39,413 bases of DNA. Source: an uncultured Oscillospiraceae bacterium. GTDB taxonomy: Bacteria > Bacillota > Clostridia > Oscillospirales > Oscillospiraceae. Made by a program: the position numbers and the translations under genes. Below are positions 15,648-23,064 of this stretch, piece after piece (the stretch's first letter is position 1; the number at the start of each line of letters is the position of its first letter). A model generated the notes under the pieces. The model was not told the origin of the DNA. It saw nothing but the letters and a program-made list of their open reading frames with translations, and did no database searches. The DNA is taken from the NCBI GenBank assembly GCA_934615645.1, contig CAKTTR010000008.1, forward strand, positions 1-39,413. The letters are read 5' to 3'.

Positions 15648-17822
15648 TTACGGCTGGCCGCGGCGGACGTTCATCACGCCGGGCAGGCTCCGCAGCTTGC
15701 TGCGGACACGGTTTAATTCTTCTACATTCTGGACCTCAAAGGTCAAGGTCGTGATGGCGCGGTTCCCGGGCAGGTCCTTGCCGGAGAGCTCGGAGATTTT
15801 TACCCGTGCCTGGGTCATAACAGTCGTAACATCCAGCCACAAACCGTCGCGGTCGGTTGATTCGATTTCCAGCGTGGTATAGAAGCTTTCGTTTTCATCA
15901 TTGGCCCAAGAGACCTTGACCCAGCGGCCCTGCTGGGCCGGGTCCAAAGAGCCCCGGGCATTGGGACAGTCCTTCCGGTGGATGGAGACACCGTAGCCCT
16001 TTGTGACAAAGCCGATGATCTCATCGCCGGGCACCGGGGTGCAGCAGCGGGAGAATTTCAGCATACAAGAGTCGATGCCCTCCACGACAACGCCGCTGGT
16101 GTTGCGGTGGGACGGCTTGTCGTCCGTCTGGCGGGATTCCAGTGCGGCCTGCTCCCGGGCAGCCCGGGTGGCGTGCTGCAGGTCGTCCCGCACACGGTTT
16201 GCCGCCTTGACGGCGGTCAGACCGCCATAGCCGATGGCAGCGTACATATCGTCCAGACAGTCGAAGCTGTTTTTTTTCAAAACGGCCCGCAGAATCTCTG
16301 GATTCTGCAGAATCGACGGCTGCAGGTTCATCCGGCGCAGTTCGCCCTCGAAGCTGGCGCGGCCGTGGAGAATATTGTCCTCCCGGCGTTCTTTTTTAAA
16401 CCACTGCTTGATCTTGCTGCGGGCCTGGTTGCTCTTACAGATCTGCAGCCAATCGCGGCTGGGGCCCTTGGCGGTCTTTGAGGTCAGAACCTCAACGATA
16501 TCGCCGTTTTTCAGCGGCAGGTCATAGCCTGCGATGCGGTTATTGACCTTGGCGCCGACCATGGAGTTGCCTACGGCGGAGTGGATGGCATAGGCAAAGT
16601 CGATGGGAGTCGACCCGGCGGGCAGGGAGATGACCTTGCCCTTGGGGGTGAAGACGAAGACCTCGTCGTCGAACATATCGACCTTGAGGGAGTGGATATA
16701 ATCCTCAGCGTCGGCTTCCTGCTGGTTTTCCAGCAGACGGCGGATCCATTCAAATTCCTTTTCCTCGTTGCCGGAGACGCCCTGCTTGTATTTCCAGTGG
16801 GCGGCGACACCGTACTCTGCCGTCTGGTGCATGTCCCACGTGCGGATCTGCACCTCAAAGGGGATACCCTGGGTGCCGATGACCGTCGTGTGCAGCGACT
16901 GATACATATTGGGCTTCGGCGTGGAGATATAATCCTTGAACCGCCCGGGGACGGGGTTGAACAGGTCGTGGATATGCCCCAGGACGTTGTAGCAATCGGG
17001 GATGGAATCGACAATGACCCGGAAGGCGTAGAGGTCATAGAGCTCGTCAATGGTTTTGTTCTGGGCTTTCATTTTGCGGTAGATGGAATAGATATGCTTG
17101 ATGCGCCCGTAAATGCTGCCCTGGATGCCGACTTGGTTCAGTCGGGCGGTGATCTGGGTTTGGATGGCCTTCATAAAGCGGTCGGACTCGGCTTTGCGGG
17201 CATTTAAATGCTCCGTCAGGCTGGCGTAGCCCTCCGGGTCTAGGTATTTTAAGCTGGCGTCCTCCAGCTCCCATTTGATCTTCTGCATGCCCAGCCGGTG
17301 GGCCAGGGGGGCATAGATATCCATCGTCTCCCGGGATTTGGAAATCTGCTTGGCCGGGGTCTGGTACTGCATAGTGCGGGTATTATGAAGCCGGTCGGCA
17401 ATCTTGATGAGGATGACGCGGATGTCCTTACTCATGGCCAGAAACATTTTGCGCAGATTCTCCATCTGCTGCTCTTCCAGCGTGCTGTACTCGACCCGGG
17501 TCAGCTTTGTGACGCCCTCGACTAGCTCGGCGACCGTCGGACCAAAGAGGCGGGAGAGGTCGTCGTGGGTAGAGTCGGTGTCCTCGATGCAGTCGTGCAG
17601 CAGGGCGGCGACGAGGGAATCTGTATCCAGTCCAATCTCTGCGACAATCTCCGCCACGGCCAAGGGGTGGATGATATACGGGGAGCCGTCCTTGCGGACC
17701 TGATTGGCGTGCTTATTGGCAGCATAATCCACTGCCTGGTTGATGAGCTGCATATTCACATATGGCGTATACCGGGCGATGGCCCGGACCATGGCGTCAT
17801 ACCGTTGTTGGAACGTTTCCAT
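15648..17822 (-). CDS. relA: Bifunctional (p)ppGpp synthetase/hydrolase RelA/SpoT
   Basis: 724 residues, full-length Rel. Makes and degrades (p)ppGpp in the stringent response. The hydrolase HD domain is intact (H52, HD at 76-77, ED at 80-81 in LLHDCIEDT). The synthetase domain follows with RFKDYISTPKPNMYQSLHT. The TGS domain contains VFTPKGKVISLPAGSTPIDF near 390-420, and the ACT domain covers about the last 75 residues (ISELSGKDLPGNRAITTLTFEV). A conserved CCTPVPGDEIIG block lies before the ACT. Both activities look preserved. AGGAGG precedes the ATG at 17822, which overlaps recJ by 26 bases. Confidence 0.97.
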   Translation of the reverse strand: METFQQRYDAMVRAIARYTPYVNMQLINQAVDYAANKHANQVRKDGSPYIIHPLAVAEIVAEIGLDTDSLVAALLHDCIEDTDSTHDDLSRLFGPTVAELVEGVTKLTRVEYSTLEEQQMENLRKMFLAMSKDIRVILIKIADRLHNTRTMQYQTPAKQISKSRETMDIYAPLAHRLGMQKIKWELEDASLKYLDPEGYASLTEHLNARKAESDRFMKAIQTQITARLNQVGIQGSIYGRIKHIYSIYRKMKAQNKTIDELYDLYAFRVIVDSIPDCYNVLGHIHDLFNPVPGRFKDYISTPKPNMYQSLHTTVIGTQGIPFEVQIRTWDMHQTAEYGVAAHWKYKQGVSGNEEKEFEWIRRLLENQQEADAEDYIHSLKVDMFDDEVFVFTPKGKVISLPAGSTPIDFAYAIHSAVGNSMVGAKVNNRIAGYDLPLKNGDIVEVLTSKTAKGPSRDWLQICKSNQARSKIKQWFKKERREDNILHGRASFEGELRRMNLQPSILQNPEILRAVLKKNSFDCLDDMYAAIGYGGLTAVKAANRVRDDLQHATRAAREQAALESRQTDDKPSHRNTSGVVVEGIDSCMLKFSRCCTPVPGDEIIGFVTKGYGVSIHRKDCPNARGSLDPAQQGRWVKVSWANDENESFYTTLEIESTDRDGLWLDVTTVMTQARVKISELSGKDLPGNRAITTLTFEVQNVEELNRVRSKLRSLPGVMNVRRGQP

Positions 17823-19896
17823 GTGTGTCCTCCTGTTTGCAGCGCTCCAGGCTGCGGATGATGGCGCTTTTGGCCAGATCGACCTTTTTCCCCTGGGCCG
17901 TGATGGTGATGGAGAGGTATTTGGCCTGCTGCTCCAGGTCGATCAGGCCCATTTCGTCAAAGACGTCCAGGCAGACGCGGATGCGGCTCATAGAGCAGGC
18001 GGCGCCGGTGTGGCGCAGGATCTTGCGGCACAGGCACGCAAAATCGTCCTGCACCCGGCCCTTGTCCTGGTGGGAGATGAGATAGCGCCAGACGGCGGTA
18101 AAATCCGGGCGGCGCGGCAGCAGGCTCTCGGCTTCGTCCGCCGTGATGGGCTTGCATCTGCGGTGACGCAGATAAACCTCCCGCTGGACCTGGGTGGCCT
18201 CCCGTTCTGCCTGGCAGGGGCGGATATCGACTAAATTCAGCTGCACGGAGCGGACGCCCCGGTATTCATTGATCTGTGGGGTAAAGGCGACGTCGACGGT
18301 ATCTCCGGCGAAGATCGCTGCCTGTAGTGCGTTGGTCGAAAAAAAGATGGCGCTGAGGGTCTGATCCGGCCGGGGGCCCCAGCGTAGCTTTAGCCGCAGA
18401 TGCTTGCCGCCGCCGATCTCTGAGAGCTGCTCGACGAGTACCTGCTCCAGAGAGAAGACAGGCCGGGGGCAGCCGGCGCCGCAGGGCTCTAGCTGGCGCA
18501 GCCCGTCGATGTTCTGCAGGGTCAGCAGCTCTGGCGGGATCGTGCAGTCGACCTCCAGCGCCCGGTGGGCCTGGCCGGACTCGGCAAAGTCCTGCGCCCG
18601 GCGGGAGATCTCGGTGCGGAAGGTATCGATCTTGTCTCTGGCGATGGTGAAACCGGCGGCCAATTCGTGCCCGCCGTAATTTTCCAGCAGGTCAGCAAGG
18701 TCCCGCAGGCTGGCAAAGAGATTGAAGCCGCCGTAGGAGCGGGAAGAAGCCTTGCCGTGTTCCCCGTCCAGGCAAATTAGGAAGGTGGGGCAGCTGTATT
18801 CCTCCGCCAGACGGGAGGCGACGATGCCGACAACGCCCTGGTGCCAGGTGTCCCCAGCCAGGACGATGGCGGGAGGCGTCTTTTCAGCGGGCAGCATGGC
18901 GACAGCCTGACGGTAGATCCCGGCTTCGACGGCTTGCCGCTGCTTGTTAAGTTGACATAATCCTTGCGCCAGCTGGGCAGCCTGGGCGGGCTGCTCCGTC
19001 AAAAACAGCTCGACCGCTAGCTCGACCCGGCCCATCCGGCCTGCGGCATTGATCCGCGGCGCAAGAATATAGCCCACGGTCGTGGCAGTGACCTCCTGAT
19101 TGCCCAGGCCGCACTCCCGGATGAGGGCCGCCAGGCCGACGCGCCGGGGCTTTTGCAGCGCTTGGAGCCCGTCGCGGACAAAGCGGCGGTTCTCGCCCCG
19201 CAGGGGCATCACGTCGGCGATCGTCCCCAGGCAGACCAGGTCGCAGTAGCGGGCCAGGGCTGCCTCCTGCTCGCCGCAGATGGCGCAGGCCAGCTTAAAG
19301 GCGACGCCGACGCCGGACAGGCCTTGGTGCGGGTAAGTCGCGTCCGGCCGGTGCGGGTCGACAACGGCGCAGGCGTCCGGCAGCTCTGCCTTGCACTCGT
19401 GATGGTCGGTGATGATCAGGTCGATGCCCAGCTCCCGGCACAGGGCCGCTTCCTCTACGGCGGTGATGCCGCAGTCGACCGTGACGATGAGCCGCACATG
19501 CTGCGCGTGCAGCCGGGCGATGGCGTCGCGGTTCAGGCCGTAGCCCTCTTCCAGGCGGCTGGGGATGTAATAGCAGCAGTCTGCGCCTAAGGTGCGCAGA
19601 AAGTCTGTCAGCAGGCAGGTGGCGGTGATGCCGTCGACGTCGTAGTCGCCGTAGACGGCGATTTTCTCGCCCTGCTCCAGTGCCTGCAGGATGCGGGCGG
19701 CTGCGGCGTCCATCTCCCGCAGGAGGAAGGGGTCGCAGAGGGGGGCGTCGCAGGCGAGAAAGCGGGCGGCGTCTTGCGGGGTGGTGATGCCGCGGCTGCA
19801 GAGCACCCGCGCAGTCAGCGGGCTGTAGCCCGCCTGCTGCAGCGCGTCCACCTGCGGTGCGGTATAGGTTGCTGTGTTCCAGGTTCCGTACTTCAT
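17797..19896 (-). CDS. recJ: Single-stranded-DNA-specific exonuclease RecJ
   Basis: 699 residues, longer than E. coli RecJ (577) but usual for Firmicutes, which carry an extra C-terminal domain. RecJ degrades ssDNA 5' to 3' in recombination and repair. DHH-domain motifs: DYDVDG (84-89), VDCGI (140-144), DHH (164-166) and VDPHR; later NAAGRMGR and the DHHA1-type GGHELAAGFT. The extra C-terminal region runs from about 565 to 699. First gene of the run, with a strong promoter 36-64 bases upstream. Confidence 0.96.
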   Translation of the reverse strand: MKYGTWNTATYTAPQVDALQQAGYSPLTARVLCSRGITTPQDAARFLACDAPLCDPFLLREMDAAAARILQALEQGEKIAVYGDYDVDGITATCLLTDFLRTLGADCCYYIPSRLEEGYGLNRDAIARLHAQHVRLIVTVDCGITAVEEAALCRELGIDLIITDHHECKAELPDACAVVDPHRPDATYPHQGLSGVGVAFKLACAICGEQEAALARYCDLVCLGTIADVMPLRGENRRFVRDGLQALQKPRRVGLAALIRECGLGNQEVTATTVGYILAPRINAAGRMGRVELAVELFLTEQPAQAAQLAQGLCQLNKQRQAVEAGIYRQAVAMLPAEKTPPAIVLAGDTWHQGVVGIVASRLAEEYSCPTFLICLDGEHGKASSRSYGGFNLFASLRDLADLLENYGGHELAAGFTIARDKIDTFRTEISRRAQDFAESGQAHRALEVDCTIPPELLTLQNIDGLRQLEPCGAGCPRPVFSLEQVLVEQLSEIGGGKHLRLKLRWGPRPDQTLSAIFFSTNALQAAIFAGDTVDVAFTPQINEYRGVRSVQLNLVDIRPCQAEREATQVQREVYLRHRRCKPITADEAESLLPRRPDFTAVWRYLISHQDKGRVQDDFACLCRKILRHTGAACSMSRIRVCLDVFDEMGLIDLEQQAKYLSITITAQGKKVDLAKSAIIRSLERCKQEDTHGNVPTTV

Positions 19897-19931
19897 TCAA
19901 ATTCCCATCCAATTTAAAAACATTTCCTTAT

Positions 19932-19960
19932 ATTATATCAGACTATATTCCGTTTCTCAA
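19932..19960 (-). promoter_or_regulatory. Sigma-A promoter of the recJ operon
   Basis: Minus strand: -35 TTGAGA (19955-19960), 17-base spacer, perfect -10 TATAAT (19932-19937). It lies close before the recJ ATG and is the only strong promoter seen for the ten-gene run to rqcP. Confidence 0.8.
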
Positions 19961-19980
19961 TACAAAAACCATCCTTTGAC

Positions 19981-20002
19981 CGGAAAATCAGGGAATTTTC
20001 CG
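19981..20002. other. 8-bp inverted repeat between divergent promoters
   Basis: CGGAAAAT / ATTTTCCG around CAGGGA, midway between the recJ promoter and the promoter of the downstream plus-strand gene. Possibly an operator; nothing else was seen in the 19897-20064 stretch. Confidence 0.3.
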
Positions 20003-20064
20003 CCAACCTGGCTGCATTGCGGACAGTCTATCACGGCAGTGGGGGGCAAACATGAATAATCCGT

Positions 20065-20112
20065 AAACAATTCCCCGGGGGCATTGTTTTTTGCTGGGGG
20101 GATGGCTATAAT
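20065..20112 (+). promoter_or_regulatory. Promoter with overlapping palindrome before a zinc-ribbon membrane protein
   Basis: -35 TTGTTT (20084-20089), 17-base spacer, -10 TATAAT (20107-20112). The -35 lies in the right arm of an inverted repeat AAACAAT...ATTGTTT (20065-20071 / 20083-20089) with CCCCGGGG in the centre, followed by a run of T. It could be an operator or a terminator-like hairpin. The 100-base leader that follows holds a further imperfect stem (GCACC 20141-20145 / GGTGC 20172-20176) followed by GGCGCTTTT. Confidence 0.5.
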
Positions 20113-20210
20113 TGCTGTATAATTTATTAAGAGAAGTTAAGCACCGGGCCGCAGCGGCAAAGGCCGGGCAAGGTGCGGCGCTTTTATCCTTTTTGAAGCT
20201 AGGTGATGGT

Positions 20211-20582
20211 ATGTTTCGCAGACTCAATGGGTGGTTTGCCCGGTTTATGTATGGCCGGTATGGGTCGGACCAATTGAATGTCGTGCTGCTGGTGCTCGGG
20301 CTGGCCATTTCGCTGGCAGGCTCGTTCTCCCGCCTGCCGTGGCTGGCGTACTTATCCTGGGTGCCGTTTTTTGCTGTGATCTTCCGGATGTTCTCCCGGA
20401 ATATTTCGGCGCGCCGCCGGGAGAATCAGCGCTTCGTCGGCTTCTTCTCCCGCCTGCGGGACCGGGACAACCGCTATTTCAGCTGCCCCAAGTGCCGCCA
20501 GATGGTCCGCGTCCCCAAGGGCAAGGGCAAGATCAACATCCGCTGCCCCAAGTGCGGCGAGAAGTTTATGAAAAAGACATAA
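20211..20582 (+). CDS. Small membrane protein with C-terminal zinc ribbon
   Basis: 123 residues, function not known. MFRRLNGWFARFMYGRYGSD is followed by two membrane segments (about 21-58), a basic stretch (SRNISARRRENQRF), and a zinc-ribbon-like tail with two CPKC/CPKCG knuckles (CPKCRQMV and CPKCGEKF) separated by a Gly/Lys loop. Proteins of this plan are common in Clostridia and uncharacterised. ATG 20211 (AGGTGATGG upstream) is preferred to an earlier in-frame ATG at 20112, which overlaps the -10 box and gives a poor N-terminus. Confidence 0.8.
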   Translation: MFRRLNGWFARFMYGRYGSDQLNVVLLVLGLAISLAGSFSRLPWLAYLSWVPFFAVIFRMFSRNISARRRENQRFVGFFSRLRDRDNRYFSCPKCRQMVRVPKGKGKINIRCPKCGEKFMKKT

Positions 20583-20596
20583 TGCCACCCCAAGCA

Positions 20597-20633
20597 CCAA
20601 CGCCCCACCGGATACAGTACGGCGGGGCGTTGG
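20597..20633 (+). terminator. Intrinsic terminator after the zinc-ribbon protein
   Basis: 14-bp stem (20597-20610 / 20620-20633) with one mismatch and a 9-base loop, followed by CGGTTT. The T-tract is short. Confidence 0.6.
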
Positions 20634-20677
20634 CGGTTTAAATAGGATGATTTCAATATTAAGTTTTCGCAAAGTGC

Positions 20678-20705
20678 TTGCAATTGCGAGAAACTATGGT
20701 ATATT
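20678..20705 (+). promoter_or_regulatory. Promoter of a small membrane protein gene
   Basis: -35 TTGCAA (20678-20683), 16-base spacer, -10 TATATT (20700-20705). An inverted repeat TCGCAA-N11-TTGCGA (20667-20689) brackets the -35 box and could be an operator. The stretch to the gene at 20828 is AT-rich and holds nothing else I recognise. Confidence 0.5.
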
Positions 20706-20827
20706 GGAATTAAGTAATACACAAAAACGGACAATGGGAACAGGGAAATCTGGAGCTGACCTGATTGGCATTGCGTTTATAGCGGTCCAGTGAAAGCATC
20801 GAAAAATCATGGGAAGGGGTGAAACCT

Positions 20828-21217
20828 ATGAAAGAAACGAAACAGGCAAAAAATAGGCTGCTATGGATCGGACGGGCGTTTCTGCTTGCGATCTGCTTTG
20901 CGGGGACGTATGTCCTGCTGCAGTGGGATGTAGATGCACCGCTGGCATTGGTAATATTCATTATGCCGCTCTTTGGATTCTTGGCGGGGATTCTCGTCGC
21001 ATTGCTGCGGAAAAAGTTGGATTGGTGGTATTGCGCGGCCATGGGCTTGGGATTTCTGCTGGCTTTCGTTGTGGCGTTCCCGCAGAATGCTTGGAGCCTT
21101 TTACCGGCGAATGCGCTTAATTGCCTTTGGCCGTGCGGATGGTTTGCACTGACTGGCACGGCTTGCAGTGCAATTCTGCGGCTTTGCGCGAAAAAACATA
21201 GTCATAGTGCGCAGTAG
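20828..21217 (+). CDS. Small four-helix membrane protein, function unknown
   Basis: 129 residues. A basic N-terminus (MKETKQAKNR) is followed by four hydrophobic segments (about residues 12-33, 41-63, 68-86 and 96-118), and the C-terminus is CAKKHSHSAQ. No family recognised. ATG 20828 is preferred over GTG 20819 because GGAAGGGGTG lies at ribosome-binding distance. It has its own promoter and a strong terminator, so it is a single-gene unit; the flanking AT-rich DNA suggests a lineage-specific gene. Confidence 0.65.
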   Translation: MKETKQAKNRLLWIGRAFLLAICFAGTYVLLQWDVDAPLALVIFIMPLFGFLAGILVALLRKKLDWWYCAAMGLGFLLAFVVAFPQNAWSLLPANALNCLWPCGWFALTGTACSAILRLCAKKHSHSAQ

Positions 21218-21234
21218 TATTTGACGAAACGAGT

Positions 21235-21284
21235 ATCAGGCGGCAGCCTGGACCCTGGCTTTAGGGTGCTGGCTGCCGCCTGAT
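21235..21284 (+). terminator. Intrinsic terminator after the four-helix membrane protein
   Basis: Perfect 14-bp stem (ATCAGGCGGCAGCC at 21235-21248, complement at 21271-21284) followed by TTTTTG on the plus strand. It also stands just past the mtaB stop and may help end that minus-strand transcript. Confidence 0.85.
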
Positions 21285-21291
21285 TTTTGTA

Positions 21292-22584
21292 TTACGGCGC
21301 AATCAGCTCCCCCAATACGCCGTCGCGGAACAGGGCGGTGATGCGGACGGGGCGGATCTCGTTGTGCAGGCCGCCGGTGGGGAGGTAGACACGGACGGCG
21401 TTGGGGGCGTGGCCGGTGGCGCAGCCGTCCTGGTCCTCTTCAAAGAGGACGGCCTGGGTGCTGCCGATCAGGCCCTCAAGATAGCGGCGCGTCATGGCGT
21501 CTGCCACGGCGCCAGCCTGGGCGGCGCGGGCTTGCTTGACGGCGTTGCCGTGCTGGCCGGGCATGGTGTCGGCCTTCGTCCCCGGGCGGCGGGAATAGGG
21601 GAAGATGTGCATGGCGGCAAAGTCGCAGGTCTGGAGAAAGGCCAGCGTCTTTGCAAATTCCTCCTCTGTTTCGCCGGGGAAGGCGACGATGAGGTCCGTC
21701 GTGATGGCGCAGCCGGGGAAATACTGCCGCAGCAGGCGGACGCTCTCCAGATACCGGGCCGTGTCATACCGGCGGTTCATCCGCTGGAGCACGGTGTCAC
21801 ACCCGGATTGGAGGGAGAGGTGGAACTGGGGGCAGAGATTGGCAAAGCCCTGGAGCCTGCGGCACAGCGCTTCGTCAATAATGCGGGGCTCCAGGGAGCC
21901 GAGGCGGACGCGGGTTTCCGGAATGGCGGCCAGGATGGCCTGGAGCAGGTCGCCCAGGGTGTTGCCGTCGTGCCATTCCGCGCCCCAGGAGGCGATCTCG
22001 ATGCCGGTGATGACGATTTCCCGATAGCCCTCCTGAGCCAGGGCCTTGGCCTGGGCCACAGCATCTGCCAGGGGCAGCGAGCGCACCGGGCCCCGGGCGA
22101 AGGGGATGATGCAGTAGGAGCAGAAGTTGCAGCAGCCGTCCTGGACCTTGAGCATGGCCCGGGTGCGGCCCAGGAGCCCCCCGGCGGGCAGCAGCTCAAA
22201 GCTGCGGCGGCGCAGGGCATCATCCACCCGGATTTGCTTTTGCCGGGTGCGGGCGGCCTCGTCCATCATGCGCAGGAAGTCCTCCCGCCCGGCGGAGCCT
22301 GCCACGACGTCTACCCCGAGCCCGGCGACTTCGTCCGGCTTAAGCTGGGCATAGCAGCCGCAGACGCCGAGGATCGCCGCCGGATTCAGCTTCCGGCAGC
22401 GGCGGATGACGTTGCGGTTTTTCTTGTCCGCCACGGCGGTGACAGTGCAGGTATTGATAATATAGCAGTCGCAGGGCTCCTCAAAGCTGCCGACGGTATG
22501 CCCGGCGGCGGTGAGCCACTGCTCCATGGCCTGGGTCTCGTATTGGTTGACCTTGCAGCCCAGGGTATAAAAGGCGTATTTCAT
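21292..22584 (-). CDS. mtaB: tRNA (N6-threonylcarbamoyladenosine-37) methylthiotransferase MtaB
   Basis: 430 residues. Radical SAM enzyme that converts t6A37 to ms2t6A37 in tRNA. N-terminal UPF0004 cluster cysteines lie in LGCKVNQYETQ, INTCTVTAVADKKNRN and GVCGCYAQ; the radical SAM motif is CCNFCSYCIIPFARG; HLSLQSGCDTVLQRMNRRY and VAFPGETEEEF are MiaB/MtaB family blocks, and a short TRAM-like C-terminus follows. The NTCTVT-plus-DKKNRN pattern fits MtaB rather than MiaB. ATG 22584 gives the normal start MKYAFYTLGCKVNQ; a longer frame adds 41 unrelated residues crossing the promoter. Confidence 0.93.
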   Translation of the reverse strand: MKYAFYTLGCKVNQYETQAMEQWLTAAGHTVGSFEEPCDCYIINTCTVTAVADKKNRNVIRRCRKLNPAAILGVCGCYAQLKPDEVAGLGVDVVAGSAGREDFLRMMDEAARTRQKQIRVDDALRRRSFELLPAGGLLGRTRAMLKVQDGCCNFCSYCIIPFARGPVRSLPLADAVAQAKALAQEGYREIVITGIEIASWGAEWHDGNTLGDLLQAILAAIPETRVRLGSLEPRIIDEALCRRLQGFANLCPQFHLSLQSGCDTVLQRMNRRYDTARYLESVRLLRQYFPGCAITTDLIVAFPGETEEEFAKTLAFLQTCDFAAMHIFPYSRRPGTKADTMPGQHGNAVKQARAAQAGAVADAMTRRYLEGLIGSTQAVLFEEDQDGCATGHAPNAVRVYLPTGGLHNEIRPVRITALFRDGVLGELIAP

Positions 22585-22638
22585 GGTATGCGCTCCTTGA
22601 ACCCGGCATACGCCGGTACGTTCTGTTTTTCTGGGGCT

Positions 22639-22668
22639 ATTATACTGTACTTTTCTGGAAAAGTACAG
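22639..22668 (-). promoter_or_regulatory. mtaB promoter with perfect palindromic operator
   Basis: Minus strand: -35 TGTACT (22662-22667), 17-base spacer, -10 TATAAT (22639-22644). The spacer and -35 are filled by a perfect inverted repeat CTGTACTTTT-CTGG-AAAAGTACAG (22645-22668), placed where a bound dimeric repressor would block RNA polymerase. Confidence 0.6.
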
Positions 22669-22701
22669 GCTGGATCCGAAGGAGAAAATGTGGGAAAATT
22701 G

Positions 22702-22730
22702 TTGCATTTGCGGCAGCGGTGCATTATACT
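22702..22730 (+). promoter_or_regulatory. Promoter of the feoAB operon
   Basis: -35 TTGCAT (22702-22707), 17-base spacer, -10 TATACT (22725-22730). Three GATACA units follow in the leader (22745, 22760, 22768). No clear Fur or DtxR consensus was recognised. Confidence 0.65.
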
Positions 22731-22797
22731 GGTGCTACATAATCGATACAGAACACAATGATACACAGATACACGATGACATGCAAGGGGGAATTTT

Positions 22798-23064
22798 ATG
22801 ACACTGGACCAACTTACTGTCGGGCAATCCGGGGTCATCACAAGGGTCGGCGGAGCCGGACCGCTGCGCTGTAGGCTGCTGGATATGGGACTTATTCCTA
22901 AAACGAAGGTGACCTTAACAAAAATCGCACCAATGGGCGACCCGATTGAGCTGCAGCTGCGGGGCTATACCCTGAGTATTCGCAAGGATGATGCGGCAGA
23001 TATTGAGGTAACTGCCCTGGAGAAGGCGCAGACGACAGCTGTACATGGGGAGGAGCAGGTATGA
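22798..23064 (+). CDS. feoA: FeoA, ferrous iron transport accessory protein
   Basis: 88 residues, a single FeoA/SH3-like domain. LTVGQSGVITRVGGAGPLRCRLLDMGLIPKT and the later IELQLRGYTLSIRKDDA are the FeoA pattern; it is thought to bind and modulate FeoB. AAGGGGG precedes ATG 22798. The stop overlaps the feoB start (ATGA), implying coupled translation. Confidence 0.95.
   Translation: MTLDQLTVGQSGVITRVGGAGPLRCRLLDMGLIPKTKVTLTKIAPMGDPIELQLRGYTLSIRKDDAADIEVTALEKAQTTAVHGEEQV

Noticed and set aside
20112..20210. Earlier start for the zinc-ribbon membrane protein
   Set aside because: The ATG lies in the promoter -10 region and the added 33 residues cross a leader hairpin; homologous style begins MFRRLN.
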